DNA of 14,543 nucleotides from Chloroflexota bacterium (GTDB lineage Bacteria; Chloroflexota; Limnocylindria; Limnocylindrales; CSP1-4). A program made the translations under genes and the position numbers. Under the pieces are notes generated by a model. It was not told the DNA's origin. It did not search any database and saw nothing but the letters and a program-made list of their open reading frames with translations. Shown piece by piece: positions 6,456-13,329 of the stretch; position 1 is the first letter of the stretch; every line of letters starts with the position of its first letter. The stretch covers positions 1-14,543 of the forward strand of contig JAKAMV010000147.1 in assembly GCA_021812735.1 (NCBI GenBank). The letters run 5' to 3'.

Positions 6456-7732
6456 ACAAGGTGGTGCTCGCCTACTCCGGCGGGCTGGACACGTCCGTCG
6501 CCGTCGCATGGCTCAGGGAGCAGTACGGGGTCGAGGTCGTCACCCTCAGCGTAGACCTCGGCGGCGGCTCGCTGACCGACGGGATCGACCGCGGCGCCAT
6601 GAGCGCCGGCGCGTCCCGCGCCTACGTGGTGGACGCTCGCGAGACCTTCGTCTCGCAGTACGTCTGGCGTGCGCTCCAGGCTGGCGCCGTCTACCAGGGC
6701 GCCTACCCGCTGGCCACCGCGCTCGCCCGGCCGCTGCTCGCACAGCTGCTCGTTGAGGTGGCCCAGAAGGAGGGCGCCGACGCCGTCGCGCACGGCTGCA
6801 CCGGCAAGGGCAACGACCAGGTCCGCTTCGACGTGGCGGTCCACGCCCTCGACCCCGGCCTGCAGGTCATCGCGCCGATGCGGGTGGGGATGGGCCTGAC
6901 GCCGCAGCAGACGGCCGAGTTCGCGAGCGCCCGGGGCATCGAGGTCCCGGCCGCCCGCGCGACGCCGTGGTCCATCGACGTGAACCTGTGGGGCCGCTCG
7001 TGCGAGGCCGGCCCGCTCGAGGACCCCTGGGCCACGCCGCCAGGGGACGCCTACGCCTGGACGGTCAGCGCCGCGGACGTGCCCGACCCGGTCGAGGTCG
7101 TGATCGCGTTCGAGGGCGGCATCCCGGTGGCGCTCGACGGCGAGGAGCTCCCCGGCGCGGCCCTCGTCGAGCGGCTCAACGCGCTCGGCGCCGCCCACGG
7201 CGTGGGAAGGATCGACCACGTCGAGGATCGCCTGATCGGCATCAAGAGCCGCGAGATCTACGAGGCGCCGGCCGCTGTGGTCCTGCACGCGGCGCACCAC
7301 GCGCTCGAGGGCCTGGTGCTGTCCCGCGAGCAGCTGCGCTTCAACCGGTTCGTGGCGGACGAGCTGAGTCAGATCATCTACGACGGCCTGTGGTTCAGCG
7401 CCCTCTCGCGCGACCTGCGGGCCTATGCGATGAGCAGCCAGCGCGTGGTCTCGGGCGAGGTGCGGATGCGCCTGGACCACGGCCGGGCGTATGTCGCGGG
7501 GCGACGCTCCCCGCTCTCGCTGTACGACAGGAGCCTCGCGACCTACGGCGAGGGCGACGCGTTCGACCACGCGTCCGCGGTGGGGTTCATTGAGATCTTC
7601 GGCCTGCCGCTGCGCGTGGAGGCGGCCCGTCACGGTGCGGTGGGCAGGCACCACGGCGCCGCCTGGACCTGGACGAGCCCACTGCTCGAGGGACTGCCCA
7701 CCACGGTCGCAGAGGCGCCCGCCGCCGGCTGA
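6452..7732 (+). CDS. argG: Argininosuccinate synthase
   Basis: ArgG joins citrulline and aspartate with ATP to argininosuccinate, the penultimate step to arginine. The 426-residue protein has the ATP-pyrophosphatase P-loop AYSGGLDTS (7-15), then KYPLATALARP-like YPLATALARPLLAQLL. AHGCTGKGNDQVRFDVAV, the most diagnostic motif, binds citrulline and aspartate. SIDVNLWGRSCEAGPLEDPW and GIKSREIYEAPAA follow. It is slightly longer than the usual 400 or so residues, because of a divergent tail after about residue 390. The ATG at 6452 overlaps the argR stop (ATGA) and has GGAGG (6437-6441) ten bases upstream. It is the last arg gene on this strand; its partner argH lies about 5.6 kb away on the opposite strand. 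Confidence 0.96.
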   Translation: MNKVVLAYSGGLDTSVAVAWLREQYGVEVVTLSVDLGGGSLTDGIDRGAMSAGASRAYVVDARETFVSQYVWRALQAGAVYQGAYPLATALARPLLAQLLVEVAQKEGADAVAHGCTGKGNDQVRFDVAVHALDPGLQVIAPMRVGMGLTPQQTAEFASARGIEVPAARATPWSIDVNLWGRSCEAGPLEDPWATPPGDAYAWTVSAADVPDPVEVVIAFEGGIPVALDGEELPGAALVERLNALGAAHGVGRIDHVEDRLIGIKSREIYEAPAAVVLHAAHHALEGLVLSREQLRFNRFVADELSQIIYDGLWFSALSRDLRAYAMSSQRVVSGEVRMRLDHGRAYVAGRRSPLSLYDRSLATYGEGDAFDHASAVGFIEIFGLPLRVEAARHGAVGRHHGAAWTWTSPLLEGLPTTVAEAPAAG

Positions 7733-7740
7733 CGATGCCG

Positions 7741-7746
7741 TAGGCT
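7741..7746 (+). promoter_or_regulatory. Possible -10 box for a leaderless histidine kinase transcript
   Basis: TAGGCT fits the TAnnnT -10 pattern and lies exactly six bases before the GTG at 7753. The arg promoter shows the same geometry relative to the GTG at 2515. No -35 is evident. If real, it would let the kinase gene be expressed independently of the arg cluster, as a leaderless mRNA. Confidence 0.4.
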
Positions 7747-7752
7747 GGAGTG

Positions 7753-9072
7753 GTGACTGACAAGCCGTCGAGACCGAGGGCGGTCAGGGCCAAGCCCAGA
7801 GGCCCTGCCGCCGCGCAGGCCGCCAGCCGCGCCCGGCCGCCCGCGCCGCCCGCGGCCTCGGGCCGGATTGACCGGCTCGCGTTCCTGCACGAGTTCGCCC
7901 AGCTGCTGACGGAGGCACGCGACTGGAACGAGCTGATGCGCACGCTGGTGGACCGGACCACTGCGGCGCTCGGGGTCGAGGTCTGCTCCTTCTACCTGCT
8001 CGACCGGGACGGCGCGCGCCTGACCCTGGCCGCCACCAACGGCCTCGACCCAGAGCAGGTCGGCCGGGTGAGCCTGGCCGTCGGGCAGGGGGTCACCGGC
8101 AGGGCCGCCCACACCCGCCGGCCGGTCTCCTCGCGCGACGTCACCGTGGACCCGCGGTTCTCGTGGGTGCGCGGCTTCGACGTCCAGGGATTGCACGCGA
8201 TGCTGTCCATGCCGCTGCTCTGGAACAAGCAGCTCGTCGGCGTGCTCAACGTCCAGACCACGGCGATCCGCGACTTCACCGCAGACGAGGTGGACTTCCT
8301 GGGCACGATCGCGGCGCTCCTCGGCGGGCTGGTCGAGAAGGGCCGCATGCAGGCCGAGGCCGAGGCGCAGCTCGACCGGCTCTCGCAGCTGGACGCGGCG
8401 CGCGCCGAGCTGCTCTCGGTCGTGACCCACGAGCTGCGGACGCCGCTGTCTGTCGTTCGCGCCTACGTGGACCTGCTGGCCGACGCTGCGTCGGCGAATG
8501 CGCCCGAGGACCGGCGGGCGCAGGTGGAGACCTGGCGGGTCGGGACCGTGGACCAGGTCACGCGGCTCGACCGGCTGGTGGACGGGATCCTCGCCTCGGT
8601 CCGCGGCGAGGGGCTCACCGGCCTGCGCCGCGACCCGTTCGACGTGGTGGCGGCCATCAGCGGCACCGTGGGCACCCTGGCGCTCCTGCTGCGCACCCGC
8701 GCCGTCCGCTGGTACCCGACCGACGCGCAGCTGCTGGCCCGGGGCGACGAGGCGCGGTTCCAGCAGGTGCTCGAGCAGCTCCTGGACAACGAGGCGAAGT
8801 ACGCCCCGCCCGAGCAGGCCGTGTCCATCGGCGTCTGGCGCATCGGGGACGAGGTGCAGGTCTACATCACCGACGACGGGCCAGGCGTGCCGATCGAGGA
8901 CTGGGAGGCCGTGTTCCGGCCCTACGTGCGCCTGGACCGGGCGCGCTCGCGCGGCTCGGGCATCGGCCTGTTCGCCGCCCGGCGGCTGATGGAGGCGATG
9001 GGCGGCCGGGTCTGGATCGAGAAGAACGGCTACGGCGGGTCCCGGTTCATCGTGGCGCTGCCGGCGGCCTGA
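7753..9072 (+). CDS. Soluble GAF-domain sensor histidine kinase
   Basis: The 439-residue protein starts with a basic, Ala/Pro-rich disordered stretch (about 1-38), followed by a GAF domain (about 45-195, containing GQGVTGRAA and NKQLVGVLNVQT). A coiled coil leads into the HisKA dimerization helix VVTHELRTPLSVV with phospho-acceptor His226. The HATPase domain has N-box LLDNEAKY (Asn346), G1 DDGPG (374-378) and G2 GSGIGL (401-406). All catalytic residues are present, although the N-box has Glu where Ala is usual after the Asn. No membrane segment is visible, so it should sense a cytoplasmic small molecule or redox state through GAF. No response regulator is adjacent, making it an orphan kinase. 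GTG at 7753 is chosen because it sits six bases after a TAGGCT box; GTG at 7750 is possible. Control of arginine genes would be speculation. Confidence 0.9.
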   Translation: MTDKPSRPRAVRAKPRGPAAAQAASRARPPAPPAASGRIDRLAFLHEFAQLLTEARDWNELMRTLVDRTTAALGVEVCSFYLLDRDGARLTLAATNGLDPEQVGRVSLAVGQGVTGRAAHTRRPVSSRDVTVDPRFSWVRGFDVQGLHAMLSMPLLWNKQLVGVLNVQTTAIRDFTADEVDFLGTIAALLGGLVEKGRMQAEAEAQLDRLSQLDAARAELLSVVTHELRTPLSVVRAYVDLLADAASANAPEDRRAQVETWRVGTVDQVTRLDRLVDGILASVRGEGLTGLRRDPFDVVAAISGTVGTLALLLRTRAVRWYPTDAQLLARGDEARFQQVLEQLLDNEAKYAPPEQAVSIGVWRIGDEVQVYITDDGPGVPIEDWEAVFRPYVRLDRARSRGSGIGLFAARRLMEAMGGRVWIEKNGYGGSRFIVALPAA

Positions 9073-9089
9073 GCGCCGCGCGGGCGGGC

Positions 9090-9212
9090 GCGAGCCCCGG
9101 GCCGCTGCCACGCGTTCATCACCGGGGCGGCCTCCTTGACGCCGGTCTGCACCTGGTGGCGGATGCCGTGGTCGCCGAAGGCCGCCTCGATGAACTCGGC
9201 GCTGGACACGAT
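9090..9212 (-). pseudogene. Probable fragment of an unidentified gene
   Basis: Read on the minus strand from about 9212 down to 9099, roughly 38 consecutive codons all end in G or C. They give a protein-like sequence with acidic and hydrophobic alternation, containing SSAEFIEAAFGDHGIRHQV and then KEAAPVMNAWQRP. The same bases read on plus give an implausible Trp/Met/Ser-rich string. After about 9098 the frame turns into Arg/Ala-rich sequence and runs into the 3' end of the histidine kinase gene, stopping shortly after. Upstream it lacks any Shine-Dalgarno and decays into Gly/Arg. I read it as the remnant of a gene whose 5' portion has been lost. The family is not recognised. A real small gene starting at GTG 9209-9207 is the alternative. 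Confidence 0.33.
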
Positions 9213-9284
9213 CCTGCCCCCTCGCCCCCTCTCGCCGCTCAGATACCGGTCCCACCGGTGCTATCGGCCGGATCGGGCCGTCCT

Positions 9285-9362
9285 ACCGGCCGTGCCGGTG
9301 CCCGAGACCGCGCCCGCGCTCACGGGACCGGGCGGGCGCCTCGCAGCACCGGCCGTGCCGGT
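9285..9362. repeat. Repeated 15-base palindrome flanking a GC-rich hairpin
   Basis: ACCGGCCGTGCCGGT occurs exactly at 9285-9299 and again at 9348-9362. Each copy is a perfect 6-bp inverted repeat around CGT. Between them GCGCCCGC (9310-9317) and GCGGGCGC (9332-9339) form a third perfect 8-bp stem. Further ACCGGT units lie just upstream at about 9244-9259. The set could be a pair of regulator sites, a structured RNA, or a composite transcription barrier behind the kinase gene. No T-run follows, so it is not a standard terminator. Confidence 0.55.
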
Positions 9363-9596
9363 ACCGAGGACGGTGGCGCGGCGCTGCGCGGCCGGGCGGC
9401 CATCGGTCGTCCTGCCGACACGCCCGACGAGGAGATGCCCGAAGTCCGGGCGCAGCCGCAGCGATCACAGCCGCCGCCGGCCTCGGCGAGCCCGACTTCG
9501 ACAGGTGCGCTCGCGACCCCGTTCCAGAGTGGAGGCTGCGGAGTCTCCAGACCGACCTCCCCCGAGGTTCGCCATGTCCGCCCCCGGGGGTCGGGC

Positions 9597-9602
9597 TAGG
9601 TT
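9597..9602 (+). promoter_or_regulatory. Promoter-like TAGGTT box in the gene-poor region
   Basis: TAGGTT lies exactly six bases before a GTG at 9609, the same geometry as the arg and histidine kinase promoters. The downstream 124-codon frame has weak coding character, so this may mark an unrecognised small gene, a noncoding transcript, or be chance. No -35 is evident. Confidence 0.22.
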
Positions 9603-10040
9603 GAGGGGGTGGCACTCGGGCCCCCGATGGTCCAGCGGTCGCCGACGCACAAGCCCCTGCCCGCAGCGTGGCGGGGGGTGTCGTCCCGTCGTCAGGGTGT
9701 CGCTCCGTCGCCCTCGTCCTCGCGCGGTCCGACTGCCAGGCCGGGAGGGCATCGATCGCCCGGGTGGCGACTTGGCACGCCCGACAGGGTCAGGGAGGCA
9801 GGTCAGGAGATGAGCTCGCCTGCGAACAGGACGGGCGCGAGGTGGCACGGTCGGGCCGGTCGTGCGAGCGGCGGCATTTCGTTCGGCACCGCACACGACC
9901 GGTGCCCCGGAAGCACCCTGCCCGCTCCAGCCAGCCGCTCGTGGGGCTTCGGCACGATGTGGGCCACCGAGAAGGCGTCATAGCGTTGGCCACGAACCCT
10001 CCCGCGGACGTGCCGGGCGAGGCCTGACTTGATCCGCCTC

Positions 10041-10057
10041 GCGCACCGATGGTGCGC
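10041..10057. repeat. Perfect 7-bp inverted repeat upstream of the secreted protein gene
   Basis: GCGCACC (10041-10047) and GGTGCGC (10051-10057) form a perfect stem with a GAT loop, about 60 bases before the likely promoter of the secreted protein gene. It could be an operator or an RNA hairpin ending upstream transcription; no T-run follows it. Confidence 0.35.
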
Positions 10058-10118
10058 CCACGCACCGCGGGCGACCCCCAACCTAACGAACGTCCTTTCA
10101 TCGGCCTGACCATTGGGC

Positions 10119-10124
10119 TAGTGT
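10119..10124 (+). promoter_or_regulatory. Possible -10 box for the secreted protein gene
   Basis: TAGTGT fits TAnnnT and is 67 bases before the ATG at 10192. A weak TTTCAT lies 17 bases upstream (10096-10101). The resulting mRNA would carry a 5' leader of about 60 bases with a strong ribosome site, unlike the leaderless-type starts elsewhere in the window. Confidence 0.35.
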
Positions 10125-10177
10125 GCCCCTATCGGATCGCGGTGGAGGCGACCCGCGGCATCGGCGCATGCCGAGTC

Positions 10178-10184
10178 AGGAGGG
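10178..10184 (+). promoter_or_regulatory. Strong ribosome binding site fixing the secreted protein start
   Basis: AGGAGGG with seven bases of spacing points to ATG 10192. It lies inside any longer frame starting at GTG 10123 or ATG 10168, which argues against those starts. Confidence 0.85.
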
Positions 10185-10191
10185 AAATCGC

Positions 10192-12021
10192 ATGAAGCAG
10201 AGGCGAGCACGCCTCTCACTCACGCTGCTCGCTGCAGCGTCGGTGCTGGCGACATTCGGACCGCTGGGAGCCGTGACGGCGTCCGCGGCCAGTCCCGGCA
10301 CGTCCATCTCGAAGCTCACGTACGTCGGCAGCACCAGCCTCCGGGCGACCGGGTCGACCGCGACGGGCAATGGCGATACCGCGACGGAGTTCTCGCCGGC
10401 CGGCGAGAGCGTGGACGAGAACGTCCCGAACTCCGGCACCAGCGCGGCCCGCGTGCCCGCTGCTTCTGTGCCGCGGCCGGCCGACAACGGGCTCGCCGCC
10501 ACCGGCCACGAGATGCTGGGCACCTTCTCGGGCCTCAACCACCGCGACCAGCGGCTCGCCGGCACCGGGGCCTACGCCGGCACCCAGTTCAGTCTCGAGC
10601 CGCCCGACCAGGCGCTGTGCGTGGGCGGCGGGTACATCGTCGAGTCGGTCAACACCGCGATCGCGGCCTACGGCACCGACGGGACGCAGCTCACCCCCGC
10701 GATGCCGCTCAACCAGCTGTTCGGGCTGGCGCCGGAGATCGACCGGACGAATCTCGTCTACGGCGACTTCACCAGCGACCCCAAGTGCCTCTACGACGGC
10801 GGGCACTTCATCCTGTCGCTCCTCCAGGTCGACGTGAACCCGGCGAACGGCGCCTTCACGGGCGGCACGAGCGTGCTCCTCGCGGTCAGCGCCACCGGCG
10901 ACCCGACCGGCTCGTGGAATCTCTACCGATTCGACACCACCAACGACGGCGCGGTCTGCCCGTGCCTGCCCGACCAGCCGCTGATCGGGGCAGACGCGAA
11001 CGGCTTCTACGTCACGACCAACAGCTTCCCGCTGTTCGAGGCCGGCTTCAACGGGGCGGAGGTCTACGCGATCTCCAAGTCGCAGCTCGAGAGCGGCGCG
11101 GCGTCGATCGACGTCGTCAACGTCCCCGTCAGCGCCCCCACCGGCTTCGACGGCATCCCGTACTCCCTGCAGCCGGCCAAGACGGTGCCCGGGTCGAGTG
11201 ACGCGGCCAACACCGAGTACTTCCTGTCGGCGCTCGACTTCAACGCCACGCTCGACAATCGGATCGCCCTCTGGACGCTGACGGGGACCAACACGCTGGG
11301 CACCGCCTCGCCGAGCCTGTCCCTGACCGGCAAGGTCATCGGCAGCGAGGTCTACGGGCAGCCGCCCGCGGCCCAGCAGTCCAGCGCGGGACCGTTCCCG
11401 CTGCGCGACTTCCTGGGCGTCAACCCCCAGCTCGCGCTCTACGGCGTCCAGTTCGACCGCGCCGCGTACCACACCGAGCTGCTGAACACCAACGACGACC
11501 GCATGAACGAGGTCGTCTATGGCGGCGGCAAGCTCTACGGGGCGCTCAACACCGTCGTGAAGCCCGCCACCGGCACCGTCCAGACCGGGATCGCCTGGTT
11601 CGTCGTGGATCCAGCCACCGGCACCATGGCCAACCAGGGCTACCTGTCGGTCAGCGGCGAGAGCCTCATGTTCCCGGCCTTCGGCGTCAACTCCACGGGC
11701 AAGGGCGCGCTGGGCGTCACGATCGTGGGCACCGACATGCACCCGTCCACCGCCTACGCGATGTTCGACGGCACGGGCTTCGGCGCCCTGCACGTCTCGC
11801 ACGCCGGGCCGGTTGCCGACGACGGCTTCACCGGCTACCTGGCCGTCGTGGGGAAGAACGGCCTTCGGCCCGGCAACCAGGTCGGCGTCGCGCGCTGGGG
11901 CGACTACGGGGCGGTCGTCGTCGACACGGACGGCTCGATCTGGCTCGCCAACGAGACGACGTCCGCGACGCGCACCCTGTTCGCCAACTGGTCTACGCAG
12001 ATCACGCACATCCAGCCCTAG
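10192..12021 (+). CDS. Secreted protein of unknown function, probable beta-propeller-like fold
   Basis: The 609-residue protein begins with a clear Sec signal peptide: basic MKQRRAR, a hydrophobic core (about 8-29), and a cleavage site after ASA (about residue 32). A Ser/Thr/Gly/Ala-rich linker (about 33-105) follows. The main domain opens with LEPPDQALCVGGGYIVESVN (about 136-155) and ends with RWGDYGAVVVDTDGSIWLANE (568 onward). Both recall a loosely defined exoprotein family with PPD...VG...VN and RWGDY...W motifs, in which propeller-like repeats are likely. Four cysteines (143, 199, 256, 258) could form disulfides outside the cell. There is no C-terminal anchor, LPxTG or membrane helix, so release is expected. 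No catalytic motif is recognised and no enzyme activity is assigned. The start is fixed by AGGAGGG; a strong hairpin terminator follows the stop. Confidence 0.88.
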   Translation: MKQRRARLSLTLLAAASVLATFGPLGAVTASAASPGTSISKLTYVGSTSLRATGSTATGNGDTATEFSPAGESVDENVPNSGTSAARVPAASVPRPADNGLAATGHEMLGTFSGLNHRDQRLAGTGAYAGTQFSLEPPDQALCVGGGYIVESVNTAIAAYGTDGTQLTPAMPLNQLFGLAPEIDRTNLVYGDFTSDPKCLYDGGHFILSLLQVDVNPANGAFTGGTSVLLAVSATGDPTGSWNLYRFDTTNDGAVCPCLPDQPLIGADANGFYVTTNSFPLFEAGFNGAEVYAISKSQLESGAASIDVVNVPVSAPTGFDGIPYSLQPAKTVPGSSDAANTEYFLSALDFNATLDNRIALWTLTGTNTLGTASPSLSLTGKVIGSEVYGQPPAAQQSSAGPFPLRDFLGVNPQLALYGVQFDRAAYHTELLNTNDDRMNEVVYGGGKLYGALNTVVKPATGTVQTGIAWFVVDPATGTMANQGYLSVSGESLMFPAFGVNSTGKGALGVTIVGTDMHPSTAYAMFDGTGFGALHVSHAGPVADDGFTGYLAVVGKNGLRPGNQVGVARWGDYGAVVVDTDGSIWLANETTSATRTLFANWSTQITHIQP

Positions 12022-12042
12022 TCGGGCATCCTGCCGCAGTCA

Positions 12043-12083
12043 GGAGCGGGGAGGGCCGTCGGCCCTCCCCGCTCTCGTTTGTC
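12043..12083 (+). terminator. Strong hairpin terminator between convergent genes
   Basis: AGCGGGGAGGGCC (12045-12057) pairs perfectly with GGCCCTCCCCGCT (12061-12073) across a GTC loop, and an additional G-C pair (12044 with 12074) extends it. TCGTTTGT follows, a short T-rich tail. It lies 23 bases after the secreted protein stop codon and about 40 bases before the 3' end of the minus-strand oxidoreductase gene. It should end plus-strand transcription and may also slow transcription from the other side. Confidence 0.85.
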
Positions 12084-12119
12084 GGGCCTCCACCGGTCTG
12101 GGCCTGACCGGCGCGCCGC

Positions 12120-13304
12120 CTACCGCCAGAGCGCGTCGTAGGGGTGCTCGCCCACCAGGGGCCGTCGGGCGGCGAAGCGCCCGAGCGAGAAGGGCCGGAT
12201 GTCCACGGTTGTCGGCCGACCGTCGAGGATCCACTCCGCGAGGCACAGGCCGACCGCCGGCGCGGTCTTGAACCCCGAGCCCGAGTGCCCGCAGTCGAGG
12301 AAGAACCCGTCGGGGCCGGCGGGCCCGAGGATCGCCCGCTGGTCGGGCGTCATGCCGTCCTGGCCCCGGTTCGCGCTGCGGAAGTCGCCCTCGGCCATCC
12401 AGGGCACCCGGGCCGTCAGCCGCTCGACCATCGGCGCCAGGATGGCCGGGTCGTGGCCGGGCATCGGCGCGTCGGGCGAGCCGCCCAGCTCGTTGCCGGT
12501 CTCGAGGCCCACCAGCAGCAGCTCGCTGCCCTCGGGGCGGAAGTAGACCGCACCCGCGTGGTCCAGGACGATGGGGATCGACGACCGGCGCCCCGACGGC
12601 AGGCCGAAGTACGCGGTGTCGTGCCGCCACGGCTCCACGGGGATCTCCAGGCCGGCAGTCCGGGCCAGCTCGGCGGCCCACGCCCCGGCCGCATCGACCA
12701 CGACCGCCGCGTCGACCTCGCCCTCGGTGGTGGCGACGCCCTCGACGCGGTCGCCCGACACCCGCACGCGCAGGGCGCGCACCCCCGCGACGTACACCGC
12801 CCCGCGGGCGCGGGCCGCGGCCAGCAGCCCAGCCGCCGTTCCGGTCGGGTCGGCGTACCCCGACAGCGGCTCGTGGGCCGCGGCGCCGACGTCGTCCACG
12901 ACCATGCCGGGCAGGATGCGGGCCAGCTCGTCCGGCGCCACCACGAAGGTCTCGATGCCGAGCCGCCGCTGCGCGGCCACGTTGGCGCGCAGGGCGTCGG
13001 CGTGGGCCGGGCCAACCAGCTGCACGAACCCCGTCCGAACGAAGCCCGGGTCGCCGGCCCCAACCCGGTCGCGCCACTCGGTGAACCACGGGAACGAGCG
13101 CCAGGCGAGTTCTGCCTCGAGTGCGAGGTCGTAGTGCATCCGAACGAAGCCCGACGAGCGGCCGGTGGCGCCCGCCGCCACCGACGAGCGCTCCAAGACC
13201 AGGACCTTCGCGCCGCGGACGGCGAGATGGAACGCGAGGGACGCGCCCTGGACGCCGGCGCCCACGATCACGACGTCCGCGGTGCGGACCGGCAGCCCGG
13301 TCAT
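12120..13304 (-). CDS. FAD-dependent oxidoreductase of the DAO (sarcosine/glycine oxidase-like) family
   Basis: The 394-residue protein starts with the dinucleotide-binding motif VVIVGAGVQGASLAFHL (GxGxxG at 15-20) and has Glu38 at the end of strand beta-2 to hold the FAD ribose. GATGRSSGFVRMHYD follows, as in sarcosine oxidase beta-subunit-like enzymes. Near the C terminus GHSGSGFKTAPAVGLCLAEWILDG (His340 to Lys346 region) is the second conserved FAD contact. The family oxidises the C-N bond of secondary or primary amino acids; the substrate here is not evident, and proline, glycine, sarcosine or D-amino-acid derivatives are all possible. The ATG at 13304-13302 has no Shine-Dalgarno. It overlaps the stop of a 10-codon ORF that itself begins in the argH stop, so translation is probably coupled to argH. 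The frame stays open upstream antisense to argH; that part is a shadow. Confidence 0.88.
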   Translation of the reverse strand: MTGLPVRTADVVIVGAGVQGASLAFHLAVRGAKVLVLERSSVAAGATGRSSGFVRMHYDLALEAELAWRSFPWFTEWRDRVGAGDPGFVRTGFVQLVGPAHADALRANVAAQRRLGIETFVVAPDELARILPGMVVDDVGAAAHEPLSGYADPTGTAAGLLAAARARGAVYVAGVRALRVRVSGDRVEGVATTEGEVDAAVVVDAAGAWAAELARTAGLEIPVEPWRHDTAYFGLPSGRRSSIPIVLDHAGAVYFRPEGSELLLVGLETGNELGGSPDAPMPGHDPAILAPMVERLTARVPWMAEGDFRSANRGQDGMTPDQRAILGPAGPDGFFLDCGHSGSGFKTAPAVGLCLAEWILDGRPTTVDIRPFSLGRFAARRPLVGEHPYDALWR

Positions 13305-13329
13305 GCGGCGTGGGGCCCGCGCCGTCCGG

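Larger units (their letters stand above)
9073..10191. other. 1.1-kb region without a convincing intact gene
   Basis: Between the histidine kinase and the secreted protein no reading frame has consistent coding character. Several frames are open only because stops are rare at this GC content. The region holds GC-rich palindromes around 9285-9362, a likely minus-strand coding fragment at about 9090-9212, and a CCCCCGGGGG run near 9581. A TAGGTT box lies six bases before a GTG at 9609. The plus-strand frame 9609-9983 (124 codons) from that GTG is Arg/Pro/Ser-rich, and its third-position GC is visibly lower than in the real genes. A stretch near 9925-9990 reads with coding-like third positions on both strands (for example YDAFSVAHIVPKPHERLAG on minus), so it may also be decayed coding DNA. 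No tRNA, rRNA, tmRNA, RNase P RNA or SRP RNA signature was recognised. Confidence 0.6.

Noticed and set aside
2625..6509. A minus-strand open frame of 1294 codons antisense to argC, argJ, argB and argR
   Set aside because: Its translation is Arg/Gly/Asp/Val-rich without recognisable domains. It mirrors strong plus-strand genes, and long antisense frames are normal at this GC content.
5846..9255. Two long minus-strand frames antisense to argR, argG and the histidine kinase
   Set aside because: No domain signals, and their third-position pattern follows from the plus-strand genes.
9241..9400. CRISPR-like repetition of CCGGT-rich units
   Set aside because: Copies are only two exact 15-mers with irregular neighbours and no regular spacers or cas genes; better described as palindromes.
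10216..12009. Minus-strand open frame of 597 codons antisense to the secreted protein
   Set aside because: Shadow composition with no motifs; the plus strand has a signal peptide, a Shine-Dalgarno and a terminator.
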